Assembly (NCBI GenBank): GCA_041485385.1
Contig: JBGPJM010000061.1
Location: forward strand, 1-22,649
DNA length: 22,649 bases
Source: JBGPJM01 sp041485385
Lineage (GTDB): Bacteria; Planctomycetota; Phycisphaerae; Phycisphaerales; UBA1924
Direction of reading: 5' to 3'
Below, piece after piece: positions 14,296 to 21,717 of this stretch (positions are counted from its first letter, which is position 1; each line of letters opens with the position of its first letter). The notes beneath the pieces are model-generated. The model did no database searches and was not told the origin of the DNA. It saw only the letters and a program-made list of their open reading frames with translations. A program made the position numbers and the translations under genes.

Positions 14296-17200
14296 TCAGG
14301 ACCGCGCCGGCGCCTCCGCGGGAAAGAGGCCCTCGACCGCCGTTCGTATCTCCCTTCGAACGCCGCCCGGGTCGAAGCCCTTCCCGATGACAACCGCCCC
14401 CTTCGGCGCCGATCGCTCGTCGAGCGCAACGACGATGATCTTCGAGGCGGGGCGAGCCCCGCCGACAGTTCGGTTGCTGCTGTCGGTTATCCAGAGGTCC
14501 GCCGGAGCCGCTCCGGCCTCGCCCGCCGTGACCACGCCGAACGCCAGTTCACGGAGCTCGGCCGCGACGTAGGCCCGCGTCCTGGCGTCCTTCAGATCGA
14601 CCACCGCCCGGCGCGTCATGACCGACGGCCACGGAGCGGCGCACGGGAGCGTCAGCCTGAACGTGGTCCCCTTGCCCGGCGTCGAGTCGATGTCGACCGT
14701 CCCGCCGGCTCTCCGGACCAGTCCGCTGACGAGCACCAGCCCCAGGCCGGTCGAGGTCCCGCGGACTTTGGTGGTGAAGAACGGTTCCAGGCACCGCGCC
14801 CGCACCTCGGGTGTCATGCCGGTCCCGGTGTCCTGCACCGAAACCACCACGGTGTCGCCCTCCCGCCTGGCGGAGAGACGCACGACGCCGGTCCCGAGCC
14901 CGCGCATCGCCTCGCCCGCGTTCTGAACCAGGCCGAAGACCGCCTGCGTCAGCGCCGCCCTCGGCATCGCGACCGACGTACCGGCCGGGATGTTGGATTC
15001 CAGCGCAATGCCGCGCGGCAGGGCGTTCTTGGTCACCGGCGCGGCGTCCTTCCACCAGCTCCCCAGCTCGGTGGTCTCATTCGCCCTGGCCTTTTCGGGG
15101 TCCAGGGCCATGAGACGAAGGCCGTTGGCCAGGCTCTGGAGCTGCTCGGCCGCGCTCTTGATCTTCCGGACGTCCTCCCGGAGATCCGGCGGCAGGTCGG
15201 CCCGCTCGAGGCACTCGACGTAGACCCGGACCGGGACCAGCAGATTCCCCATGTCGTGCCCGAACCCGGCCGAGAGTGTCCCCAGCGACGCCATCCGCTC
15301 CGAGATGCGCAGGTGTTCGTGCGATTCGCGGAGCTCCTCGGTCCGGGCGCGCACCGCCCCCTCCAGGACCGCCTGCTGATTCTCCAGGATCGTTCGCGCC
15401 AGCACCTGGTCGGTGACGTCGCGCGTGAAGCAGCGGGTATGCACGAATCGCTCGCCCTCCCAGAGCACGCTCGAGTTGATCAGGACGTGCCGGACCGTCC
15501 CGTCCTTGCGACGCACCCTGGCCGGCCAGTCGTCCACGTTCTCGCCGCGGGCCAGGCGCGCCAGCAGGTCGTCGATCACGGGCTTGTCGACGTGGAACTC
15601 GGCGATGTGGCGCCCGACGTACTCCTCGCGGGTGTACCCGAGCATCTCCAGCTCCGCCCGGTTCGCCCGCAGGATCATGCCCCCCGCGTCCACCCAGTGC
15701 AGCCCGATGGTGGCGTTCTCGAAGAAGTCGGCCAGGTTGCTCTCGCTGCGGCGCAGCGCCTCGTCGGCGCGGTGCTGCTCCGACACGTCGCGGGCCGCCT
15801 TCGAGGCGCCGATGATCCGCCCCGCGCTGTTGCGCACCGGCGAAATGGTCAGCGAGACATCGATCTCCCGGCCGTCCTTGGTCAGGCGGACCGTCTTGAA
15901 GTGGCCGATGCGCTCGCCCCGGCGCAGACGCGCCAGGATGTCCCGCTCCTCGGCGAGGCGAGCGGGCGGGATCAGCATGCTGATCGGCCTGCCCACGGCC
16001 TCCTCCGCCGTGTAGCCGAACATCCGCGCCGCCCCGGCGTTCCACGAGGTGATCGTCCCGTCCAGCGTCTTGCTGATGATCGCGTCGTCCGACGACGCGA
16101 CGATCGCGCCCAGATGCGCCTGGGCGCTCTCCTGGTTCATCTGGTCCGTGATGTCCCGGGCGACCGTCGAGGCCCCGATGACCCGGCCCCTCCGGTCGCG
16201 GATCGGCGAGACGCTCAGGGACACGTCCAGCGCCCGGCCGCCCTTGGCGTGGCGCACGGTCTGGAGCTGGGCGATGCGCTCGCCGCGGCGCAGCCGGGCC
16301 CGGATCAGCCCCTCTTCGTCCAATCGGTCGGCGGGGATCAGCATCGTCATGGGCCGGCCGATGGCCTCGGGCGCGGCGTACCCGAAGATCCGCTCCGCCG
16401 CCGCGTTCCATGACGTGATCGTGCCGTCGGGGTCCTCGCTGATGATCGCGTCGTTCGACGAGGTGACGATCGCCGCCAGCAGCGACTGGGCCTGCTCAGC
16501 GCTCCTGGTTTCGGTCACGTCCAGCAGCATGTTGATCGCGCCGACGAGCGTGCCCGCCTCGTTCCGGAGCGGCTCGGGGTGCGGAACAACCAGGCGCCGG
16601 GTGCCGTCGGGCCGTTCGATCACGATCTGCTGCCCGTGGACGCCGCGCCCCTCCTTCAGCGCCACCGCAATCGGGCACGCCTCGAACGCGAGCGGCGAGC
16701 CGTCGGGGTTGTAGACCCGCAAGGACCCGCACCAGAGGTCCTTGCCCAGCTCGGGCTCCCGTCCCCACAGCTCCGCGGCCGCGTTGTTGTAGAACGTCAC
16801 GCGCCCCTGGGCGTCGCACGTGTACACGGCCACGGGCAGTTTCCTGATCAGCTCGCGGCTGCGCTCCTGGCTCTCGCCTGCCGCCGCCTCGGCCGTCTTC
16901 CGGTCCGTGATGTCGTGAAAGACGTTGATCGCCCCGATCCGCCGCCCGTCGCCGTCGTAGAGGGGGGCGATGCTCATCGTCACCAGCCGGCGCGTGGCGT
17001 CGGGCCGCTCAACGACGGCCTCGACGCTCCTGTTCACCCCGTCGCGCACCGCCGAGGCCATGGGGATCTGGTCACGCGGGATGAGCGTGCCGCCGACCGC
17101 GCACAGCCGCAGCGAGCCGCAGAACCGTTCCTCGTCGTCGTTGAGCCGCGGCTCGCGCCCCCAGATCTCCGCCGCGCGCCGGTTGAACATCGTGATGCGC

Positions 17201-17307
17201 CCCGCCGTGTCGCACGTGTACATGCCGGGGCGCGTGAACTCGACCACCTGCGAGAGCCACTTCTGGCTCTCCGCGAGCGGGCTGATTGGGGGGAGGTCGG
17301 CGCTCAT
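14296..17307 (-). CDS. Multi-PAS sensor histidine kinase with degenerate receiver-like C-terminus
   Basis: A 1003-residue kinase with no membrane segment or signal peptide, so probably a cytosolic sensor. It has five PAS domains at about 12-135, 150-268, 272-391, 395-515 and 520-640. The first two resemble each other, as do the third and fourth, which suggests internal duplications. A coiled-coil-like linker leads to the dimerisation domain with phosphoacceptor H684 (GFGHDMGNLL). The ATP-binding domain has N796 (LVQNAGEAM), DTGTG (826-830), EPFFTTK and GTSTGLGL. Residues 895-1000 look like a receiver remnant with D942 (LWITDSSN) and GKGFD where a receiver has its Lys-Pro loop. No cognate response regulator is adjacent. 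The ATG has GGAGGG 9 nt upstream. Stimulus unknown. Confidence 0.9.
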   Translation of the reverse strand: MSADLPPISPLAESQKWLSQVVEFTRPGMYTCDTAGRITMFNRRAAEIWGREPRLNDDEERFCGSLRLCAVGGTLIPRDQIPMASAVRDGVNRSVEAVVERPDATRRLVTMSIAPLYDGDGRRIGAINVFHDITDRKTAEAAAGESQERSRELIRKLPVAVYTCDAQGRVTFYNNAAAELWGREPELGKDLWCGSLRVYNPDGSPLAFEACPIAVALKEGRGVHGQQIVIERPDGTRRLVVPHPEPLRNEAGTLVGAINMLLDVTETRSAEQAQSLLAAIVTSSNDAIISEDPDGTITSWNAAAERIFGYAAPEAIGRPMTMLIPADRLDEEGLIRARLRRGERIAQLQTVRHAKGGRALDVSLSVSPIRDRRGRVIGASTVARDITDQMNQESAQAHLGAIVASSDDAIISKTLDGTITSWNAGAARMFGYTAEEAVGRPISMLIPPARLAEERDILARLRRGERIGHFKTVRLTKDGREIDVSLTISPVRNSAGRIIGASKAARDVSEQHRADEALRRSESNLADFFENATIGLHWVDAGGMILRANRAELEMLGYTREEYVGRHIAEFHVDKPVIDDLLARLARGENVDDWPARVRRKDGTVRHVLINSSVLWEGERFVHTRCFTRDVTDQVLARTILENQQAVLEGAVRARTEELRESHEHLRISERMASLGTLSAGFGHDMGNLLVPVRVYVECLERADLPPDLREDVRKIKSAAEQLQSLANGLRLMALDPEKARANETTELGSWWKDAAPVTKNALPRGIALESNIPAGTSVAMPRAALTQAVFGLVQNAGEAMRGLGTGVVRLSARREGDTVVVSVQDTGTGMTPEVRARCLEPFFTTKVRGTSTGLGLVLVSGLVRRAGGTVDIDSTPGKGTTFRLTLPCAAPWPSVMTRRAVVDLKDARTRAYVAAELRELAFGVVTAGEAGAAPADLWITDSSNRTVGGARPASKIIVVALDERSAPKGAVVIGKGFDPGGVRREIRTAVEGLFPAEAPARS

Positions 17308-17750
17308 CGCCGGGTGCCCTCCGGAATCGCCCCGGGGTATCGGACGAGCCGGCGCCGGTTTTCCACTCGGCGCCCGACCAGGGGCGGCGGCTTCGCCCGG
17401 CGATTACCACGCCGGGCCAGCGTTCGAAGCCCGTAGCTGGCGCTACCCCGATACCCGGCCGCCGGGTTGACGGTCGGGCGGTGAACGTGGATTCGAACGA
17501 CTTGGGGTTGTGCGGTCGGAGTCATCGGAGGGTTCGGTCGAATGTTACAGAACCATTCTGGCCGCAAACCAGTGAAGAAACACTCATGCCGCGCGATCCG
17601 ATTCCAAACATCGCGTGCAAGGCCACCCACGCCCCGTCACAAGCCGAGCCGCATGCAAGCCGGACGATCCGCTGCGCTCGTGCCCGATCATCGGGCAGCC
17701 CTAGGCCATGCGCCGCGCGACCACCCTCAGCACCGCAGGACCCCGTGTGG
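17308..17750. other. 443-bp gap between the kinase and the BNR/dockerin gene; no gene seen
   Basis: No frame here has family-like sequence or a convincing start. It contains a small hairpin GTAGC-TGGC-GCTAC (17433-17446), a less GC-rich patch (about 17530-17610) that could hold the kinase promoter, and a palindrome near the BNR gene end (17681-17697). I could not align a convincing promoter. Confidence 0.5.
17681..17697 (-). terminator. Candidate terminator palindrome after the BNR/dockerin gene
   Basis: TGCCCGATCATCGGGCA is an inverted repeat with 8-bp arms around one central base, 54 nt beyond the TGA of the BNR/dockerin gene. As RNA it gives a 6-7-bp stem. It lacks a T tract, so termination is inferred from position. 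Confidence 0.3.
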
Positions 17751-18071
17751 TCAGCAGCCGGCGAAGTAGCCGTTGAGGAAGTCGAAGAAATCCTGCGAGT
17801 CGCTCGCGCCGTCGTTGTTGAAGTCGGCGCTCCCGGCAAAGAAGCTGATCAGGAACGCAAAGAAGTCCCGCGAGTCCAGCGCGTTGTCCCCGTTCCAGTC
17901 GGCCGGGCACAGCTCGCAGGTGTCGGGGATCAGGTTGTGGTTGAAGTCCGGGACAGCGCCCGCGGCGATCTCGCACGAATCAGGGACGCCGTTGCCGTTG
18001 CAATCGGCGACCGCGCCGATCGCGATCTCCTCGGAGTCGCCGAGGCCGTTCGAGTTGCAGTCGTAGTCCCC
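17751..18071 (-). pseudogene. Out-of-frame 3' end of the BNR gene: Ca-binding repeats and GC-type dockerin
   Basis: This frame takes over from the BNR protein at the G4 run (18068-18071). It encodes three repeats of the form D-N-N-G-D-E (DCNSNGLGDSEEI, DCNGNGVPDSCEI, DFNHNLIPDTCEL), each a likely calcium loop. A dockerin-like tail follows (17754-17909) with SRDFFAFL and SQDFFDFLNGYFAGC, then a TGA. There is no start codon or ribosome binding site for it. Adding one base to the G run would join it to the upstream frame exactly and give a 570-residue protein. So it is the detached end of the neighbouring gene, not a gene of its own. Confidence 0.8.
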
Positions 18072-19462
18072 AGCCGGACGAAGTAGACATCCTGCTCGCC
18101 CTGGTTGCGGTCGGGGTTGAAGTTGTACGTCGCGGCGTAGGCAACGCTGCAGCCGACGAGGTCGGAGTGGATGTCGTAGTAGTCGCCGATCTTGAGGTTG
18201 TGGTCGGGCCAGCCGTGAAAACTGTTCCACGCCGGCCCGATGGGGGCTTGTCCCTGCCAGGTCTGGCCGCCGTCGGTGGAGGAGGCATAGTAGGTCTGGC
18301 AGATGTTGGTGGTATTGCTCGCGCGGGTGTCGTTCCAAACGACATCAATGCGTCCGTTGGGCGCGACGGCCATCGTCGAGAACCACTGCCAATGCCGGAG
18401 CCCCGGCCCATCGTTGTTCACGATGACAGGCGGGTACCCGGTGAGACCACCATCGGGGCTCGCGGCGACGACGAGATCAGCAGGGTCGGTGCCACCCAGG
18501 GCGAGGATCTCGCAGAGATAGAGCCAGCCCCGGCGCGGCCCCCCCGATCGATCGAAGTCCAGCCACGCTTGTCCGAGAAACCCATCTGGGTTCGGGCCGT
18601 AGCCGAGTATGCCCGGCAGGTATCCCCCCATCGGCACAGACCTGCCTACGAAGATCGGCTCGGAGCTGGGGTCTCCGGCGTTCAATGATCCGAACACCGT
18701 GTTCGCGAGCCCGACCGCATACACCTCCCCCTGGTTGCCGACAGTGACGACGCCCCCAAATACCAGTCCGGGAAGGCTGACGCTCGCGCCGAAGGCCGCA
18801 CCTCGGTCGATCGATCGGTTGAACGCGTCGAGCCTCCAGATCTGATAGAGATTACCGCGCCCGATCCCTTGTGTCGTATCGATCGCCATCCACACCTTGT
18901 CCCCGCCGCCGGTGATGCCGCCGCCGCCCCATGTCCGCCCGCCGTCATCTGAGGTGAACAGGTTGACCTGGACGGGCGATTGCTGGAAGCGGTAGCTGTT
19001 GTAGAAGAACCGTCCGTTGGCGTCGGACCGCAGGACCGGGTCGGATCGACCGATGCCCGGGTCGATCACGCCGCCGTTGGTCCATGTCCGACCGCCGTCG
19101 TTCGACCAGGCATACCCCGCCTGCCGGAAGCTCGACGTCACCGAATCGAACTGGCGCCAGCCCACGGCCATGCGGTTCGGGGCGGTCGGATCAATGCAGA
19201 ACGATGGCTCGTTCGCCGCGTCGCCGACAATGTTCATGCCGTCGGCGGTGACGTTGATCTGGACAGTGGGGGGGAAGCCGCGGGGAGCGGGCCGCGCCCA
19301 CGACTTCACGGCCGGCACCGAGAGCAACACCCCAGCCGGGCGCGGCGCGGGCGGATCGCCCGGTGTCTCGTGGGCACCCGGCTGGCCACGGGCCGGAGGC
19401 AGGAGCGGCGGAGCGACCAGGAGGAAGGCGGCGACCGACAGAACACGGATCGCGTGCAGCAT
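17930..19462 (-). CDS. Secreted BNR/sialidase-like beta-propeller protein, frameshifted before its dockerin
   Basis: As sequenced, a 510-residue product. Residues 1-27 are a signal peptide (LSVAAFLLVAPPLLPPARG). Asp-box motifs of BNR/sialidase propellers recur: SNDGGRTWTNGG, TSDDGGRTWGGGG and SSTDGGQTWQG. IDPTAPNRMAVGWRQ and APNGRIDVVWNDTR are typical blade strands. No sialidase catalytic arginine triad could be assigned, so enzyme activity is not claimed. The genuine sequence ends near QDVYFVRLG at 18072. The last 46 or so residues are an Arg/Thr/Ser-rich out-of-frame tail, and the expected Ca repeats and dockerin lie in another frame. The ATG has GGGAG 6-7 nt upstream. A 16-bp dyad sits 52 bp before the start. 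Confidence 0.82.
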   Translation of the reverse strand: MLHAIRVLSVAAFLLVAPPLLPPARGQPGAHETPGDPPAPRPAGVLLSVPAVKSWARPAPRGFPPTVQINVTADGMNIVGDAANEPSFCIDPTAPNRMAVGWRQFDSVTSSFRQAGYAWSNDGGRTWTNGGVIDPGIGRSDPVLRSDANGRFFYNSYRFQQSPVQVNLFTSDDGGRTWGGGGITGGGDKVWMAIDTTQGIGRGNLYQIWRLDAFNRSIDRGAAFGASVSLPGLVFGGVVTVGNQGEVYAVGLANTVFGSLNAGDPSSEPIFVGRSVPMGGYLPGILGYGPNPDGFLGQAWLDFDRSGGPRRGWLYLCEILALGGTDPADLVVAASPDGGLTGYPPVIVNNDGPGLRHWQWFSTMAVAPNGRIDVVWNDTRASNTTNICQTYYASSTDGGQTWQGQAPIGPAWNSFHGWPDHNLKIGDYYDIHSDLVGCSVAYAATYNFNPDRNQGEQDVYFVRLGTTTATRTASATPRRSRSARSPIATATASLIRARSPRALSRTSTTT

Positions 19463-19514
19463 GCGTGACTCCCGCGTCGCTTGCCGTGCCGGGGAATCCT
19501 CCGGCGTGTGCGGC

Positions 19515-19530
19515 GTGTCCGAGCGGACAC
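19515..19530. promoter_or_regulatory. Possible operator dyad upstream of the BNR/dockerin gene
   Basis: GTGTCCG-AG-CGGACAC has perfect 7-bp arms around a 2-bp centre, 52 bp upstream of the BNR start codon. The short spacer suits a homodimeric DNA-binding protein better than an RNA hairpin. The regulator is unknown. Confidence 0.35.
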
Positions 19531-19591
19531 TCTGAGGGTACCACCATGTGCCGCGATCGTCTCTACTCTTGGCAACCGCACCGAGGACGCC

Positions 19592-19620
19592 AAAAAAGAG
19601 AGCCCGAGCGCAAGCTCGGG
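19592..19620 (-). terminator. Classical intrinsic terminator at the end of repeat copy A
   Basis: On the minus strand a 7-bp stem CCCGAGC-TTGC-GCTCGGG (19620-19603) is followed by CTCTC and six T (19597-19592). It is the best terminator in the window, yet no protein gene lies directly upstream on that strand. The transcript it would end is the repeat itself. Confidence 0.65.
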
Positions 19621-19795
19621 TCCCCTCTTCGCCCGCCTCGGGCACACGATCGTGGCGGGGAGGGGGGTGAAGCGACCGAGTCTTCGAGGGAGCGCAACCC
19701 CCGGAACATGGCCGCCTTTGCCTCCAGGGCGGACATCCGAGAACCGTCACACTGCGCGCCCCCGACCGCCCGCAGAGGCCGCGCACCAGCGCAGG
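19603..19795 (-). repeat. Structured interspersed repeat, copy A
   Basis: About 190 bp, best read on the minus strand. Shared parts with copy B, in minus order: GCTGGTG and a G-rich block; CGGATGTCCG; a CCGCC/GGCGG stem (19712-19732); a GGGGG-TTGCG-CTCCC stem (19688-19702); GCCCG-AGG-CGGGC (19631-19643); and the terminal stem (19603-19620). Copy A has about 20 extra bases between the middle and terminal stems and ends in a T run. Confidence 0.75.
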
Positions 19796-19797
19796 CT

Positions 19798-19833
19798 ATC
19801 CGACCCATAGGCCCTATACGACCCGTACGACCC
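19798..19833. repeat. Four degenerate 9-bp tandem units between repeat copies
   Basis: Units read ATCCGACCC, ATAGGCCCT, ATACGACCC and GTACGACCC. They sit in the roughly 60-bp spacer between repeat copies A and B. Confidence 0.5.
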
Positions 19834-19855
19834 ATCCACCGCCCACCCGGCATAC

Positions 19856-20025
19856 ACCCGAGCGCAGCTCGGGTCCCCTCTTCGCCCGCCTCGGGCACGG
19901 GATCGTTGCTTGGGGAGGGAGCGCAACTCCCGGGAACACGCCGCCTTTGTCTCCAGGGCGGACATCCGGCACCCGTCACACCCCACGCCCCCGCCCGCCC
20001 GCAGAGGCAGCCCACCAGCCCGCGG
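19856..20025 (-). repeat. Structured interspersed repeat, copy B
   Basis: About 170 bp in the same orientation as copy A, with the same stem order: CCGCC/GGCGG (19941-19961), GGGAG-TTGCG-CTCCC (19917-19931), GCCCG-AGG-CGGGC (19884-19896) and an 8-bp terminal stem ACCCGAGC/GCTCGGGT (19856-19874). No T run follows. Its 19976-20003 part is identical to 22622-22649 at the right edge. Confidence 0.75.
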
Positions 20026-20182
20026 CCAGACCACGGTCACCCCATCCTCCATCTCATCACCTCCCACACCATGCCCCCGCAGAATCCGCCCTCCCCGCGT
20101 GCGGCCCCGGGAATACGAGGTAGCATTGAACAGCGGATCCTTCTGCTCCGCTCTCTGCCAGTCCCGCCCCAGCGAGCTCCGC

Positions 20183-21637
20183 ATGCACAGGCCAATGACG
20201 CGCTCCACCGCATGGCCGGTCTTGGCAACCGTGGCCGCATCGGTATGGTCGTCGGGTCGAGCCTTCGGCCAGACCGTCGAACTCGTACCGCCAGGAGAAG
20301 GTCTGGGATTTGGCATCAGTGTCACCGGGGTTCCCGATCTCGACGGCGACGGCTGGGGGGATGTCGCCGTCGGAGCCCCGCAGTTCGCACTCGAGGGCAG
20401 GGTGTTCGTCTTCACAGGGCGAACGGGTTCGTACGTGCGCACGCTGGCCTCGCCGATGATCCCGTATTCCCACGGCTTCGGCCCCATCGTGTGTGGCATA
20501 CACGATCTGAACGGCGACCACCTCGGAGAGATCCTGGTTGCCGCGCCCGGAGACGGCATTCCTGCGTCACCCACCTATGCCGGTCGCGTCCACGCGTTCT
20601 CCGGCGCCTCAGGCGGCGTTCTGTATTCGCTCCTGCCTGAGTCGCAGACGAACGAAATCAGCTTCGCCGGAGCCCTCGCCACCGTTCCTGACCTCGACGG
20701 CGACGGCGTCGATGATTTCATCGTCGGATCCGAGGGTGAGTTCTCGGGGGCCGGCGCGGCCTACGTGTTTTCAGGAGCTACCGGTGCCCGCGTCCACTTG
20801 CTCTTCTCGCCCCAGGCCTGCGCCTTCTGCCGTTTCGGCAACAATGTTGCCGGCACGCCCGACCTCGACGGCGACGGGCGCGGTGATGTCGTCGTCTACG
20901 CGCCGCGCGAGCCCGTCGAGCCGGGGTCAACCACCTACGGCGTCCTCTATGTCTTCTCCGGGGCCGGCGGGACCGTGCTGCACCGTATCCCGATGTGGAC
21001 CAGCTCGCTCGCCGGCGTGGCCGACCTGGACGGCGACGGCCTGGGAGACATCATCGTGGGCCAACCGTGGTTCACTGTCTCGGCGGCCGTGCTCTCCGGC
21101 GCGACCGGCGAGGTGATACGGATAATTTCCCCACCCATGCCGATACCCCCGCAGTACGGCGACTTCGGCGCCTCCGTCGCCGCGATCCCTGATCTGGACG
21201 GTGATGGCCTCCCGGAGATCCTCATCGGGGCTCCGACGGGCCGAGTGGGAAACCTGCCGCTCAGGCCCGGCGCCGCCCACCTCTACTCCGGCGCCACCGG
21301 CGCTCGGCTGCGCACTTTTGGGTCTCCTCATCCGATGCAAGACGGCGCGTTCGCTTACTCGCTGGCGCCGGTCTCCGACGCCAACGGCGACGGCCGTAGC
21401 GAGATCGTCATCGGCGCGCTGTACGAGCGGCCCGCCACGGGCGAGGGCCGCGCCTACCTGTTCTATTCCTGCCCCGCCGACATGAACGCCGACGGGCGCA
21501 TCACCTCCCAGGACTTCTTCGACTTCGTCAACGCCTTCTTCGCCGCCGAGCCCCGCGCCGATTTCAGCCGCGACGGCACCATCAACTCCCAGGACTTCTT
21601 CGACTACCTCGCGGCCTTCTTCGCCGGCTGCCCGTGA
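20183..21637 (+). CDS. Secreted FG-GAP seven-bladed beta-propeller with GC-type dockerin
   Basis: A 484-residue protein. A signal peptide of about 30 residues (STAWPVLATVAASVWSSGRAFG) precedes the mature part. Seven FG-GAP units follow, each with a D-x-D/N-G-D calcium loop then a VGAP-like strand: VPDLDGDGWGDVAVGAP, IHDLNGDHLGEILVAAP, VPDLDGDGVDDFIVGSE, TPDLDGDGRGDVVVYAP, VADLDGDGLGDIIVGQP, IPDLDGDGLPEILIGAP and VSDANGDGRSEIVIGAL. Seven units predict an integrin-alpha-like propeller, usually a binding module. The 55-residue tail (21470-21634) is a dockerin with SQDFFDFV and SQDFFDYL, ending FFAGCP. It is the only intact dockerin gene here. The start at 20183 has a weak GAG 6 nt upstream; ATG 20195 is an alternative that keeps the signal peptide. 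Ligand unknown. Confidence 0.88.
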   Translation: MHRPMTRSTAWPVLATVAASVWSSGRAFGQTVELVPPGEGLGFGISVTGVPDLDGDGWGDVAVGAPQFALEGRVFVFTGRTGSYVRTLASPMIPYSHGFGPIVCGIHDLNGDHLGEILVAAPGDGIPASPTYAGRVHAFSGASGGVLYSLLPESQTNEISFAGALATVPDLDGDGVDDFIVGSEGEFSGAGAAYVFSGATGARVHLLFSPQACAFCRFGNNVAGTPDLDGDGRGDVVVYAPREPVEPGSTTYGVLYVFSGAGGTVLHRIPMWTSSLAGVADLDGDGLGDIIVGQPWFTVSAAVLSGATGEVIRIISPPMPIPPQYGDFGASVAAIPDLDGDGLPEILIGAPTGRVGNLPLRPGAAHLYSGATGARLRTFGSPHPMQDGAFAYSLAPVSDANGDGRSEIVIGALYERPATGEGRAYLFYSCPADMNADGRITSQDFFDFVNAFFAAEPRADFSRDGTINSQDFFDYLAAFFAGCP

Positions 21638-21717
21638 TGCCGCCCCCGCCGCGCTGACAGCCGCACCTTGACAGCGGAACATAGCGCTCAGCCGGCGCGG
21701 GCCGAGCCATCGCCGCG

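Larger units (their letters stand above)
19463..20182. other. 720-bp intergenic region holding two repeat copies
   Basis: This stretch between two divergent dockerin genes contains a dyad upstream of the BNR gene, two copies of a structured repeat with a terminator, and a 9-bp tandem. From 20026 to 20182, upstream of the FG-GAP gene, I see no recognisable element. Small open frames crossing the repeats are not convincing genes. Confidence 0.6.

Noticed and set aside
13984..16413. Long plus-strand open frame of about 800 codons
   Set aside because: It lies over ribF and the histidine kinase, whose domains are unmistakable on the minus strand. The plus product is Arg/Pro/Gly/His-rich without any motif.
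17489..17498. GTTCGAATCC on the minus strand, like a tRNA T-loop
   Set aside because: The flanking bases cannot form a T stem, and no acceptor, D or anticodon arm could be found around it.
19563..20015. Small minus-strand protein beginning MSALE repeated in copies A and B
   Set aside because: Differences between copies are mostly amino-acid changing, the ATG is lost in the third copy, and conserved features follow stems rather than codons.
19592..20025. CRISPR array
   Set aside because: Only two long, diverged copies with no short identical repeats, no spacers of equal size and no cas genes.
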